The notes: generated by a model not told the origin, from the sequence alone. Positions 47,731-60,580 are shown, numbered from the stretch's first letter. The stretch is DNA of 64,000 nucleotides from Hydrangea macrophylla (GCA_033977485.1 CM066984.1:113205251-113269250), one strand, 5' to 3'. Translations and numbers: made by a program.

Positions 47731-48724
47731 TGTTGGATTAAAGATGAGTTTGGCCAATTTAAGGGTCAAATAAAAGTGGGACCCACTTAGAGTTTAAGTG
47801 GGGTCCTTGTGGATTTGTGCTCTTCTCCATGAGGAGATGAAGTTTGGATATTCATATGTCCAAAACTATTGATGGGTGAATGAGAAATTAAGGCTCAAAG
47901 GTTGCCCCTTACAAGGAGTTGTTGAAATGGAAAAGGTTCACAACTTGCCGTGTCCCACATAGGAAAAATAGAAGTAGTCTTTAGTGTATTTATAAGGCTA
48001 CTTCATATTGGGTTTGGGCCCCAAGGGGTACCCAGTTTTGTGGAAGGGGGAGGACCTAAGGCCCTTTGGGTTTACACCACACGCGTGTGCCGCCGCCGAC
48101 AGGCCGAGGCGGGTTCGAGTGCGGCCCACACACAGTATTTCTTTTTAGACCCCTCAAGTTTTGGTTTTTTCAAATTCTGTATTGAGATACCTTTGAAATT
48201 TCTGCACATGTTTTGCATTGCAGAAACTCTTGGAATCTCTAAAGGGTTAAAGAAATTGAAAAGGCTCTGTGATTTATTTCACTCATTAAATTCGTCCAAT
48301 TAATCCCTATATACATGTATATCTCTCCCTTAGTAGATACACAGTTGATACATACTGTTCTTAAAAGAGTTCTTCCTTCCAGTTCTTCAATTTCAGAAAG
48401 AGAGAGTCACTGACATAGTTGATTCGCCAGAGCAATTGTATATTGTGCTAGTACTACTGTTAGAAGCCGCTGTATCCTGGGAGACAGACGCCGACGACGA
48501 TTTCCTCAAGCACATCCGGTGAGGCGGTGAATCTGTTTTAAAAAAACTGTGAACTATCACAGGCCTCGGTTTGATCAATTTTCATTTTTTGTTTTCCTTC
48601 AGTTACTATAATTTTTTTTGCTTTCTATATGCAGTTTCAGTTTTTATGTCATTGGATTATTTCTTGTTGTATTACTTCTGTTTGTAATCCAGAATATGTT
48701 TCTATTTAATATAATTTTCCAACA
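47731..48724 (+). repeat. Copia relic 5' LTR
   Basis: TG...CA-ended LTR of 994 bp. Both LTRs share TGCACATGTTTTGCATT and AAGCACATCCGGTGAGGCG. Confidence 0.88.
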
Positions 48725-48747
48725 ATCTTAAAGACTATCTCTCTCTA

Positions 48748-49741
48748 TGTTGAAGGCCAAGGAAAAATAATTCTGAAAATGACTTCAGGAAAGGAGCTGA
48801 GTCAGCTGACTCTCAACAATGTCCTTTATGTACCGAAAATTTGAAAGAATTTGGTATCTGGATCTCTCTTAAGTAAGCATGGCTTCCGAATGGTCTTTGA
48901 GTCAAACAAGGTAGTGCTGACCAAAGCGGGAATGTATGTGGGGAAGGGGTATATGTGTAATGGGATGTTCAAACTTAATGTAGTGGGTAGTAATGACATG
49001 CTCATAGTGGGTAGTAATGATAAGATCATTAAACCTACTAAGAAAATGTTGAATTCTAAATTTGACATGAAAGATATGGGACTTTCTAATGTTATGTTAG
49101 GCATCAAGATCTCTAGAAATACTAATGGACTTGTTCTGTCACATTCATATTGTGTAGACAAGATTCTAGAGAAGTTCAACAAGTCTGATACAAGTATAGC
49201 CAGGACGCTTGTGGACTAAAGTCTACACCTATCTAAGAATACCGGTGATAGTGTTTCTCAGTTGGAACATTCTTGAGTGATAGGAAGTTTGATGTACCTA
49301 ATGAGTTGTACAAGGTCTGACATTGCTTATTCAGTTAGTAGACTGAGTAGATACACTAATAATCCTAGTGCTGAACACTGGAAAGGGATAATAAGGGTAC
49401 TACGATACTTACGATATACACGTAATCAAGGATTGCACTACATGAGATATCCAGCTGTATTGGAATTATACAGTGATGTAAATTGGATATCCGATATGAA
49501 AGATTCAAAATCTACAAGTGGATATGTTTTCACACTTAGTGGTGCAACTGTATCATGGAAATCTTCAAAACAAACTTGTATTATTAGATCAACAATGGAA
49601 TCTGAATTCATTGTGCTAGACAAGGCAGCTAAAGAGGCTGAATGGCTTTGCCATTTTCTAGAAGATATTCCTAGATGGTCAAAACCTGTGCCAGCTATTT
49701 GCATACACTGCGATAGCCAATCTGCTATTGGAAGGGCACAA

Positions 49742-49785
<44 letters not shown>

Positions 49786-49969
49786 CAATACCATTAAACA
49801 ACTACTCTCAAGTGGGATTGTCTGGATTGACTATGTAAAGTCAAAGGACAATACTGCAGATTCGCTAACCAAAGGGTTAAATCGAGAGTTAGTTAATAAA
49901 TCATCTAGAGAAATGGGACTAAAGCCTATGACGTTACAAAGTACCGGATTGGAAACCCAACCTAGTTAA
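48748..49969 (+). pseudogene. Copia pol remnant: pre-integrase, end of RT, RNase H
   Basis: One reading frame continues throughout: VEGQGKIILKMTSGKELS and [19 protein letters not shown] (gag pre-integrase zone), joined directly to [20 protein letters not shown], then [17 protein letters not shown] (end of reverse transcriptase), then RNase H with [24 protein letters not shown] and [11 protein letters not shown]. The jump at about 48985 marks deletion of integrase and the polymerase core. In-frame stops lie at about 48841, at 49217 and 49274. It cannot encode functional enzymes. Confidence 0.92.
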
Positions 49970-50518
49970 CTGGAGATCCCAAGATCTTGGTTCAAAGGGA
50001 CAACCTAATTCCATGTACTTTAGGAGAATCACTGAGTAGAAATGCTATCCTGTCCATTTCTATGATACAACAGTGATACCTGTATGGTTGAGGATAAGCT
50101 TAGCGTTTAATAACTATGCGTGTTGGTATAACCAAGTAGAGTATTTCAGGATACTCTAAATAAGTCACCTATGTGAGTGTGAAGTGGGGCCACTTCTAAA
50201 AGAATTTGAGAAAGGTGAAATTCTTTGATAAACATTCACTAAACCAGGCGAGTGTTCAAAGCCAAAATGAACACAATTGTAAGAACTAGACTATGTTTGG
50301 AAAGCTCCTATTTGAGATTTGTCCGGTGTTTACACTAACGGCAGTCAGTTAAAGACTACACCTTCACTGGTCAGCCGGTAAATCTGATAGACTATCACAA
50401 GGGAAGCTTCAAAGCCAAAAGCTACCTATCCTTCAGTATGAGTGATCCGTAGTGCTCTCTCTCTCTCGACTATTCGCTGTCTCACATCGTTTTGATTAAT
50501 TTCATTCATGTGGGGGAT

Positions 50519-51559
50519 TGTTGGATTAAAGTTGAGTTTTGGCCAATTTTAGGGTCAAATAAAAGTGGGACCCACTTAGAGTTTAAGCGGGGTCCTTGTT
50601 GATTTGTGTTATCCTCCATGAGGAGATGAAGTTTGGATATTCATATGTCCAAAACTATTGATGGGTGAATGAGAAATTAAGGCTCAAAGGTTGCCCCTTA
50701 CAAGGAGTTGTTGAAATGGAAAAAGTTCACAACTTGCCTTGTCCCACATAGGAAAAATTGAAGTAGTCTTTAGTGTATTTATAAGGCTACTTCATGTTTT
50801 GGGTTTAGGCCCCAATGGGTACCCAGTTTTGTGGAAAAGGGAGGACCTAAGGCCTTTAGGGTTTACTCCACACACGCGTGCGCGCGCGCCGCCGCCGCTA
50901 TCCGTCCGACCAGCCAAGCTGAGCCGGGTCGTGGGTGCGGGTGCGGGGCCCACACACAATATTTCTTTTTAGACCCCTCAAGTTTTTATTTTTGCAAATT
51001 CTGTGTTGAGAGATCTATGAAATTTCTGCACATGTTTTGCATTACAGAAACTCTTGGAATCTCTGAAGGGTTACAGAAATTGAAAAGGCTCTGTGATTTA
51101 TTTCACTAATTAAATTCGTCCAATTAATCCCTATATACATATATATATATATATATCTCCCTTAGTAGATACACAGTTGATACATACTGTTCTTAAAAGA
51201 GTTCCTCCTTCCAGTTCTTCAGTTTCAGAGAGAGAGAGAGAGAGTCACTGACATAGGTTCGCCAGAGCAGTTGTACATTGTTCTAGTACTACTGTTATAA
51301 GCCGCTGTATCTGGGAGACAGACGCTGACGACAATTTTCTCAAGCACATCCGGTGAGGCGACGAATCTGTTTTAAGGAAACTGTGAACTATCACAAGTCT
51401 CGGTTTGATCAATTTTCAGTTTCTGTTTTCCTTTAGTTACTGTAATTTTTTTTTGTTTTCTATATGCAGTTTCAGTTTTTATGTCATTGGATTATTTCTT
51501 GTTGTACTGCTTCTGTTTGCAATCCAGAATCTGTTTCTATTTAATATAATTTTCCAAAA
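50519..51559 (+). repeat. Copia relic 3' LTR
   Basis: About 1.04 kb. It is longer than the left LTR through a GC-rich expansion near 50875-50950 (CGCGCGCGCCGCCGCCGC) and a longer TA run near 51135. Confidence 0.88.
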
Positions 51560-52017
51560 AAATCCTTAAAAACTGTCTAGGTATAATTAAGAACTAGTAT
51601 TTTATTAAAAGTGTGTATGAACTTTAACTTACTCATCAACGAATTAATTTTTAATATGCGAGAGAGAAGATGAATAATGATACTGTATAATTTTTAAGCA
51701 AGTGAGGGATTTAATTTAGTTGGAGATAATTGATATCATTACCAAAAAAAATAAAGGACAAGGTCAATAAAGGATTCTTTAAAGTGGCAAATAAGTAATA
51801 AGCTGGAAAAATACCTCAAATCTAGCTTCTACTCCTAAGTTGGGTTTTGAGTATTAAATAATTTCAAAAAAGCTATAAGTTCTAAAACTGCAAGCCACAC
51901 CAAACACTTCTTTGAGCTTTTTCTAAACAATAAGCTATAATTTGCTTATAAGCTATAGCAAACGGGGCCTACATGTATTATGTATGTATGTATATATATA
52001 TATATATATGAAATTAC

Positions 52018-52534
52018 CTTGTATACATCACCAAAGCCTCCTTCGCCTAGCTTATTTTCGTCCTTAAAATCTTTTGTTGCAGATTTCAAATCTCTGTAAC
52101 TGAAAGGCACAGGGCCTTGCAACTCAGTTGCTCCTAATATATGACCTAGTAGACCGTACCCCAAAAAAAGAAAAGAAAGAAAGAAGGAAAGAAAGAAAAA
52201 GAAGAAGAAGAAGAAGAAAAGAGACTTGTGAGTGAAAAAGGTGCAGATAAATAATACCATTGGGTTGAGAATAAAATAAACAAATGATTTTTTTTTTTTT
52301 AATTTCCCCATAAACTTGGCGATTAATTAAATTTCAATTTCTGTATTAAAAAATGAAAAGCCCCCAAAAGATTTTAAATAGCAACAAATTAAAAGGATCT
52401 TGGTTTACCTCTTTGACCTACTTTTGGCTTTCGTGATAGATGATACCATAGAAACAAAGCACCTAAGAGGAAAGCAAGTCCTACACCTCCAACCACTCCA
52501 CCAATTATGGCTTTCTTCTGGTTGTTTGAACTTC
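52018..52534 (-). CDS. CRK membrane-span exon and first kinase exon
   Basis: 52409-52534 reads GSSNNQKKAIIGGVVGGVGL, then AFLLGALFLWYHLSRKPKVG (single membrane span and stop-transfer residues). 52018-52145 reads LGATELQGPVPFSYRDLKSA, then DENKLGEGGFGDVYK (juxtamembrane and glycine loop). Both exons keep phase 1 entry. A GAA-rich run (52160-52222) follows the second exon's acceptor side. Confidence 0.88.
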
Positions 52535-52958
52535 CTTCAAAGCACAAAACCAAAAATCTCATTACCAAAAAAAGAAAAAAAAAAACATCTATTCATCAAT
52601 AATTTATTAATAGTGTCACGAAATACTTTTTCACACTGAATAATCTTCAAAAAATTAACAGAGATACTTCCTTTCTTTCTTTTTTTTTCTTTTTTTTTAT
52701 TCGTGGGGGAGGGAGGAGGTTCGAACATAGAACAGACATACTTCTACACCTTCAAAAATACAAATAAAAGGAATACCATAAAAGTAAAAAATAAAAATAA
52801 AATCTTGAATACGTTAACTTCATTACTCAGGAAAAAAAATGTTAGAATGATGGAAGGACATTTTTTAATAATTGACCTTGCTCTTCTATTTTCAGTCAAT
52901 TATAGTGGGGTTAATTTAGCAAAAAAGATTTGTTGGAATATAAAACATGCATTATAAT

Positions 52959-55913
52959 TGTGGATATCGCATTTTTCTTACCCACAGCTTTTCAAAATCA
53001 ATTTTTAAAAAACAAATGAGTCACCACTTAATTTTTAAAAGGAAAATTAAGAAACCATTTTGAAAGGAAACTGATCGTTTGCGAAACCAAAGATTAACTA
53101 GGTCCGGGGATTATGGAATGAGAGAGGAAGGAGCCCGTCGGACTAAAACACCCTCTCTCATCCTATCTTGCGATAGGCCACTACTCAACATCCTTTTAAT
53201 CAAATTTATTAATCTAAGCATGCCCTCAACTAATATATATATACATATACATCACAAAAGCATGTCCAAAGAGTGTAAAATCGTAATTGACAAAATACCA
53301 TTCAAAAGCCACATAATCCAGGTAGCAAGCGATATGATATGCAATAGAGAACAAGTGAACTTACCCGGGATCCAGCAGCGATAGTAAACGTGCAATGCAT
53401 GCGAACAAAAGAAAATCTTAAAAAAGAGTCTCTAATCACATATACACATAAGGCAAAACCTAATTCTAAGGTGTCGCGCATTAAGTCGAAAAATCAATAA
53501 AATCAAGAAATTAAGATAAACTAAAGAGGAGTTCTAGAAATCGTACCTTAATAGCGCTACAAAACAAAGGGTTAGTTCACATGATATGCAAAATACGATG
53601 TTAAAAATGACAATCCTAAATTTCTAGCTTACATCTATCTAATGTAATTAAATCCAAAGCAAATAAGTCTTAATTACAAGTGTCGAATCATATAGATGAA
53701 TATGTACATGAACAAGGATAAACTATGAAATACTCTTAAACTTTGAATTCAAGCTCAACTAATCATTATTAAAGCATGGTTTAAGCCCTAGATCATAGAA
53801 AAGTCATTTGGACCATTATTTACAAAGTAAGTATAAATTGTAACAAAACTCTGAAAATTCCAGAGAGCAGACCCGAACTTCAAATAAATAAAAGGCATGG
53901 CTCCTGTGGTTTGATCTTGATGATTTTTGGACTCAATATGCCTCCGTGAGTCTAGTTTTCAAATCAAAAAGAAAATCAAAGTTCCAACGGTCGGATCTCC
54001 GGGAATATAAAAAATACTAGACATCACTCAGCACTTTACAACCTTCTGTCCAGAATTCTTGCACGATTTATTAAAAATAGTAAAAAAATCCGAATTGCTT
54101 TGTTCTTTTTAGGGTGACTTCCTAACACATTAAACTTTATAGAAAAAAATTATTTGGAGTCACAAACACTTTATTAGAACTCTGATTTAATTGTTTCAAA
54201 AGAGTGTCACTGTTCTGAAACTATTCTGAAATTCTGGACAGATTGTATTTGTGTCACAAAACTCATGATCAAACCATCCTAAACATGAAACCACCTTAAA
54301 ACAAAAATTACAGTGGTAGAATATCGTGTTATTGACACTTTCCCATTGGTTTCACTTGATTTCAACGGTTAGATTTCGAACTAAAAATCTTTGATCAAAA
54401 ACAGTTTGTGGATTCACTGTTTTTATTTTGTTAGTTCAACTTTTATTTGGTAACTCCAACTATTAAACCATGAAGTTGAGTTGAACCAAACCACTTCTCC
54501 TACCATTTGATGGCCATTAGAGACTACAAACCTTTATTCTTCATAGATTTCAAATGAAATATGGATAGACTTCATGAAATCTATAAGATAAGGAATCTAA
54601 ACCATGGAGATGGGCTTAGACTCAAAACTACATTCTCCTACCATTTGATGGTCATTGGAGAGGGAGACATGACTATGACTCATGAGTCCTAAAGGAATAT
54701 AGAAGGGATTCCTCAAGACATCAAGTTTAGAAGATCCAAATCATGAGTATGGACTTGGATCCTCTTATGAAGTGGTGATCAAACTTTGACTCCTATGTGA
54801 AGCACAAGCCTACATGGGATTCAAAAGATCATGCTCAAGAGATCAAAAGAGATATTGAAGATCTCCAAGACCTTCAAGAGAAGAATATAAACAAGAAAAT
54901 GGAAGAAAGTAATATGGAAACAAAAGAAACTTCTAAGTTTACTTGATAAACAAAGAAAATAGTGAAAGATTTTAGGATTAGAGATTTTAAGAGAAGAAAG
55001 AATAAGCCAATAATCTATGGTTAGAGGATCACCTCCAAATTATCCTCAAAGTTTTCTTTTCTTTGAAGATCTTCAAAGCTCTTCTCTCTAATTCTCTAAA
55101 CACTCTCTTTTCTCTCTAAAAAATGTTGGTGTAATGGAAGTATTTTTGCATGTGCTCTCTCTCCCAATATGTTTCTTGGTGTTCTTCTTGGTCTCCCCTC
55201 TTTTAGGAAGATCCCTTCTCTTTTATAAGCAAAATTACCAGGTATTTTTGGTGAATTTCGGAGCAAAAAACAGGTGTAATTCTCTCATTTGGTGGCACAA
55301 TGTGTACTTTCTGAATTTAGACAGACTGCTGTCCAGCGCGACAGTCCAGATACTGCCGCGGCAGTCCGTGACTGCCGCTGCGGCATTTCATGACTGCCGT
55401 TGCGGCACTTCGTGACTGCCGCGCGGCATTCATCAAATGTCGCGGCCATTAATGGATTGCCGCATTTTTGTCAGTCTTACTTTATCAGTTTTTTGTTCTT
55501 ATTCGCATACGCATACGTATTGCTCTGCAAAATACAGACTTTAAAAGCGAACGACAGTCAGAAATCTGTGGCGGCACTTGGTGAGTGCCGGCACGGCACT
55601 CTGTGACTGCCATGCGGCAGTCACTGAGTGCCGCGGCAGCCCGCCGTGTGCCGGTTTTGGCTAAAATTCCCCCTTTTGGATTTTTCTTTTTTTCAAAGCA
55701 AAATGATCCTTGAGGATATTTTCCGAAAATCGTATTTTATACCTGAATTCTCCTAAATACCTGGTATTTTCTCTTTTCTGTGAAATTTTACCGCATTTTA
55801 GAGAACTTTCTGAAGAGCTTGGAATACTTCGAATCTTCCGGTCCTTGTCATCATCGGGTATGGAGGTTACACTCTCCTAAATTCGACGGTCGGTCAAAAT
55901 TGGGGTGTCTACA
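52959..55913 (-). mobile_element. Solo LTR, 2.96 kb, perfect 5-bp target duplication
   Basis: Minus strand begins TGTAGACACCCCAATTTTG and ends ATGCGATATCCACA. ATAAT flanks both sides exactly (52954-52958 and 55914-55918). No internal direct repeat and no protein, so it is best read as a solo LTR left by LTR-LTR recombination, probably from a large Ty3-gypsy element. Short open frames within it have no known domain. Confidence 0.88.
55320..55645. repeat. GC-rich TGCCGCGGCA repeat block within the solo LTR
   Basis: Many imperfect copies of CTGCCGC-GCGGCA and CGTGACTGCCG in an otherwise AT-rich LTR. It lies about 270-590 bp from the LTR start on its own strand. Confidence 0.8.
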
Positions 55914-56829
55914 ATAATCTCATTTGAAGGGGGAAAAATAGTGGGGTCAAAAATAGTACATTATAATCTCATTTGAAGGAAAAAGACAATAGTGGGGTCA
56001 ATTGACCCCACTAAGATGTATACATCATACATGTAGCTACGTTGTTGAACCTAGTGCACCAGACTTGTCGCTGCCAAGTCATGCTAGTCAAATATGATTT
56101 CTGAGATAATGAATTGTAATAATCTGTATTTTCATTAATTACTAAATGTAATTTCAAAACTATATTCCTAGTACTTGTTTTATTTATTAGAAATACCTTG
56201 TTTGGCGTCAAAACATAATTTGTATAAATAGAGTTTTATATGTCATTAATAATTATATTTGTATTTCAGAAAATGTTAACTATGAATTCAAACTATATTT
56301 TTATATAACCGGGAATTTATTTCCTACGCTAATATAATTTTTTATATTTTTATCGCGACTATGAATGCTACAAAAATATCTGTTAACGAACGAAAACTGT
56401 CCGCGTCGCGAATGGACTCCCATAGATTTGGGAATCTCCGTCAAATCATACATGACATGTACTTTACTTGCATTTAAAACAAACCAATCATTTTGTTAGG
56501 CATATTTGGGAATGCATAATTGGAGTGTTTTAAATGAGTGCCATAAGCTATTTTCCAAAACACTCTAATGGATTCTTAGACAACTTGCCTATGCCTTGTT
56601 GGCAATGTCTACTTTGTGTATGTTGTGTTAGTGCCATAAGCTCTTTTTCTCAAACACTTACTTGACCCCTATTAATCTAAACAAACCCATACAACCTGTG
56701 ATTGCTGCATATACGTATGTATAAATCTTGTATATTAGCTTTGTATTATAAATATATATGTATAATTTCATTTGTTGAGTAAGGGAGAATGTACTTGGCC
56801 CCCCAAGTTGTAGGATTTTAGACTTCTAT

Positions 56830-57401
56830 CATGGCCGGCCCAAAAGGGGGGCGAGAGCGGCAACCGCCCCGGGCCACCAAAGTTCATCAAATTTTGAGGG
56901 CCCCCATAAAATTTTCATAATTACATTTTTACCTTGAGATTTTTTTAGCATTTTACAGTAGATCCCCCTCAATTATGTTTAAGCCTCTCCTCAACTTATG
57001 TTTAGGCCCTCAAAGAGGCCCAATGCCCAATTTAGTGTCATCAACTACATATATATTGATATCCATATATATATATAACTCAAAAGCAAAGACCCCTAGA
57101 ATTTTAAAAATTACACTTTTAGTTTAAGAATTTTTTGAGTTTTAGAAATAGGCCTCCCTAGAATTTTGAAAAACACCATACAATATTTAAGTTTCACAAA
57201 TAGACTCATATTATAAGTAGACTCCAAAAAAATCACCAATTATGTATAAGTAAAGCCTAAAAAAATAGCCAATTATGTATAAGTAGACCCCAAAAAAAAT
57301 GTCTCGGGTGGGCCGTATAAGGGCCTCCCTATTAGTAGTTCGTCCCGGGCCTCCTTATTAGTAGTTCGTCCCGGGCCTCCAAATACTCGGGACCGGCCCT
57401 G
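56830..57401. mobile_element. 572-bp non-autonomous hAT element, perfect 8-bp target duplication
   Basis: Starts CATGGCCGGCCC, ends GGGACCGGCCCTG; ACTTCTAT flanks both sides (56822-56829 and 57402-57409). Contains GGGCCACCAAAG and GGGCCTCC blocks like the elements at 36663 and 39414. An internal segment CTCCCTATTAGTAGTTCGTC is duplicated near 57330-57370. Confidence 0.92.
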
Positions 57402-57448
57402 ACTTCTATATATACATAACTCACATTCACTACATTCTAGATTAGAAA

Positions 57449-57484
<36 letters not shown>

Positions 57485-58039
57485 CATAGAGATTTACAGA
57501 AAAATTCTAGAAAAAGAAGGCTTCATATCTCCATAGCCAAGCTCAAAGTTGGATTTCTTATTTCTTATTCTTTCTCAACAACCATTCAAACCCCAATCTT
57601 AGTGAGAATTACTAACTCACTTAGAATGTAATTCATGTTTCATTTACTGTTCACATTGTTAGAATTGTGAGTCACCATTGTTGAGTTCATCTATGGAGTT
57701 CAAAATTTAAAATATGATGATTTTGTAAAGCTCAATCAAAATTCGTTTTGTAAGATGATTATGAAAGATTTCAGTCCATACAAGCTTTGGTAAAAGTCAT
57801 AGAGCTTAATTTGTTCATAACACAAAGTATTTTAGAAATGAAGTTTCGTTGCCTCTTAGTTTTACGTAAAATCTGAGAACTACGATTCGAATTAGTTTAA
57901 TCCGATCGCATGTTCGCAATCCTTGCAAAAAAAATGGAGAAAATCATATATTACATGTCATGTTTAAGTTCGAACTGGGTCAAAAATCAGTCCAGAAACT
58001 GAAATAGGGGAGAAAACTGAGGAAGAAGACAACTTTATA

Positions 58040-58740
58040 GATTCTCGCACAAGCGACCCGCTCGCGCGACCTGGGAAATTTTCACTATTCTGGAAATTTT
58101 AAAAGAAAATCAGAAAATTCGCGTATCGCGCGTGTGGCCTGCTCGAGCGACATCTCGCGCACGTGACCCGCTCGCGCGACTGGTTATTTTTATTGCTTTT
58201 TTCTGTTTTCATACAAGGAACTGTTTGGAAAAATTTTAAAAGGTTTTTAAGGCACTATTTGGGAAATATGTTATTTTAGACTTTGTTTTTAAAAGATTAA
58301 GTTAAAAGACTTGATTTCTCGCATGCTCGTTTGTTGTTACTTTCTAGTAATTATGTACTGCCCGCATAAGTCATGTGACATATATGTTTGAGTCGAGTTG
58401 ACATGCATGGTGTGTGATGGTGAGTTAAGAGTATGAGTTAATTATCTCGGGCCAACTCGAATACGGCAGGTTAATTAGGAAGGATTGAGCCCAGGCCGAC
58501 TCAGATATAGTAGGCCAATCAACGTTATATTATAGTTATCCTAGGCCGACTTGGATACGACAGGTTAAGTACTAAGAGGGATTGAGCCAAGGTCGACTAG
58601 GATACGACAGGCCAGTCCGATCGTGTCCAGGTCAACTCGGATACGGTAGACCAATCAGGTTATTATAACCTTGAATGTTTAGGTACGTCCAGGCCGACTC
58701 GAATACGGTAGACATATCGATAGACATTCTAAACCTAACG
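58040..58740. repeat. GC-rich and GGCCGACTCGGATACG repeats in gypsy LTR
   Basis: 58040-58180 repeats CGACCCGCTCGCGCGAC. 58450-58720 contains about six imperfect copies of AGGCCGACTCGGATACGG followed by AGGCCAATC, about 60-75 bp apart. Confidence 0.75.
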
Positions 58741-59708
58741 GTCATGGGCCGATGGTTCAGGAGAACCATTTGTGTTGAGTCTCGTAGTCGAGGTAAAAGA
58801 GTCAGTGAGATGAGTTGGCTGCATTGTTTCATGCACGTTCACATGTGGTATTGATTGAATATTATTATGTTGTCCTTTTATTTCCTTTTTAAATACGAAT
58901 TCACTCATGTATGTCTAACATGTTCAATAATAGACCTGTGAAACAGAAATGGTAAGAAAGTATGTTTTACATTAGAAGCATATATTTTTAATACTCACTA
59001 GCTTCTTGTAGCTGATGGCGTTGATGCGCCCTAGACATATACGTCTAGGTTTTTCAGGTTATGATCAAGATGGACAATACGATTATGCGAATTGAGAAAA
59101 ACTACCCGTGAAGTGAAATGATTTAAATTATGCTTTTATTTATAAATCGAGCTTGTAATAAGGATTGATGTAATATATATTATTATTGGTGCAAGGTGGG
59201 ATGTGCCTTAAGATTCCTACGTGAAGTAATAACTATTATGTTTGAAAATTTTTATAAGCCTTGTTTGCTCTTACTCTGATTTAAGTTATTATATTGTTTG
59301 ACGTTTGAAACGGAATCGATCCTTCAAAATGTCGCGACTTACGGGTCTATAAAGGAAATTAAATGTTTTCTCTATTTATGCAATATTAGGGCGTGACATA
59401 AATACTATGAGGTTATTTGAGAAGCACTGAATACATATAGACGTGTTTAAAAAAGGCCCTTTATTGTATGGAAAATCTGTGCTTGTTCTTAGATTACTCT
59501 TAAAGCATGTTTTTTTGTGAAAACAACATGTGGGAAAAAACAAGGAAAGGGAGTTGAACCCAAAGTAGTCCTATTAGTATTTTGAACATAATGAAAAAGT
59601 CCATTATTCGCACCACGATGAGCCAACTAAAATAAATAAATAAGAACAAGAAGAAGAAGATAAAATTACTTGGCTACTTCAAAGTGAAGAATACAGAAGA
59701 GGTCTCAC

Positions 59709-60106
59709 CACTTTTAAGGAAGGGTGTGATGTTGATCGTTTGATTGTCTCCAAAAAAGGCAGTGCCTGAGTACCTCAAGAAACACCCAGCATCAATGGCC
59801 CTACCATCCATGTTAGGAGGACATCTCTGTATGCTGCCATGCGCCACAGTCAAGCAATCTTTGCAACTTGTCTGGCTCAACGTCTCGGCACATTGTGCTA
59901 CCACATACACTGTTCCACCACCGCCAACCATATCTCTCTTACTCGTGGCATAAAAATCGTTTATTCTGGGCGTAGCAGTTAGGAGATCTGCCAGTAATTA
60001 TTTTGTTGCATCAACAAACGCACTAGCCTGAAGCGCTGTCTGATTGCTACATATAGCAGTATTGCCAGGGAGAGTGCCTTGGTCATAGAATGCATTGCTC
60101 TCGTAC
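59709..60106 (-). pseudogene. CRK DUF26 (gnk2) exon with premature stop
   Basis: Reads YESNAFYDQGTLPGNTAIC, then ASAFVDATK-stop-LLADLLTATPRI, then VAQCAETLSQTSCKDCL with the gnk2 cysteine pattern C-x8-C-x2-C, IQRCPPNMDGRAIDAGCFLR and FLKSG before a GTGAGA donor. The TAA (59998-60000) replaces what is normally a Gln-like codon. Frame and splice sites are otherwise clean. Confidence 0.9.
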
Positions 60107-60342
60107 CTTAACAAAACAAGCAATCACAACATATTTATTTTGCATCTTTTTAATTTTCCTAACTAAATTCATGAAACACACAGAATCTAACTAAAGGCAA
60201 ATATAAAGCTTAATCAAAGCTTCATAAAATCATGCACCCAATGCCAAGAAATCTTCAGGTAGTTGTATGGGATGTTGCAGGAACATATAAAAGTAATCAT
60301 TGTAAAAGCTTGTGAAGAGGTTGATAAAATTCGTCTAATTAA

Positions 60343-60580
60343 GGGTGTGTTTGATAACTTAATTAACTACTGAAAATTGATTCAACACTTTTTTTCTTCA
60401 TTGCGTTAGATAATGTATACTCACCATGAAACTAAAAAGGTAATCAAAAATCGATTGAAAACTTTAACTAAAGAAATTATACTAAAACTTTAAAAGAATA
60501 TTATTTTCAACTTTTATCAATAGCTTATTGTAAAATTTTCATCAAAGAAATTTGGTACTTACTTTTCAGTACTATATATC
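60343..60580. mobile_element. Decayed Tourist-like MITE
   Basis: Starts GGGTGTGTTTGATAACTTAATTAA after TAA, like the MITE at 21640. The right end is eroded (TACTATATATCAAATTAA). Confidence 0.6.

Larger units (their letters stand above)
47731..51559 (+). mobile_element. Ty1-copia relic with two LTRs and a large internal deletion, in CRK intron
   Basis: Left LTR 47731-48724 begins TGTTGGATTAAAG and ends TTTTCCAACA. Right LTR 50519-51559 begins TGTTGGATTAAAG after a GTGGGGGAT polypurine tract and ends TTTTCCAAAA. Flanks ATATC and AAATC match at 4 of 5. The primer site, gag, integrase and most of the reverse transcriptase are gone. The LTRs differ at many sites and by indels, so this insertion is much older than the one at 3104. 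It is inserted opposite to the host gene's direction. Confidence 0.9.
56300..59398 (+). mobile_element. Probable Ty3-gypsy LTR; right end GGGCGTGACA, left end not fixed
   Basis: GGGCGTGACA at 59389-59398 is a typical gypsy LTR end. Upstream lie a GC-rich block (58040-58180) and a repeated tract GGCCGACTCGGATACGGCAGG (58450-58720). The start could not be placed, because no TSD partner for TAAAT was found. A hAT element (56830-57401) is nested inside. It lies in the large CRK intron. Confidence 0.55.

Noticed and set aside
48826..49182. Reverse-strand 118-residue frame in the copia relic
   Set aside because: It is a shadow of the recognisable pol frame on the plus strand.
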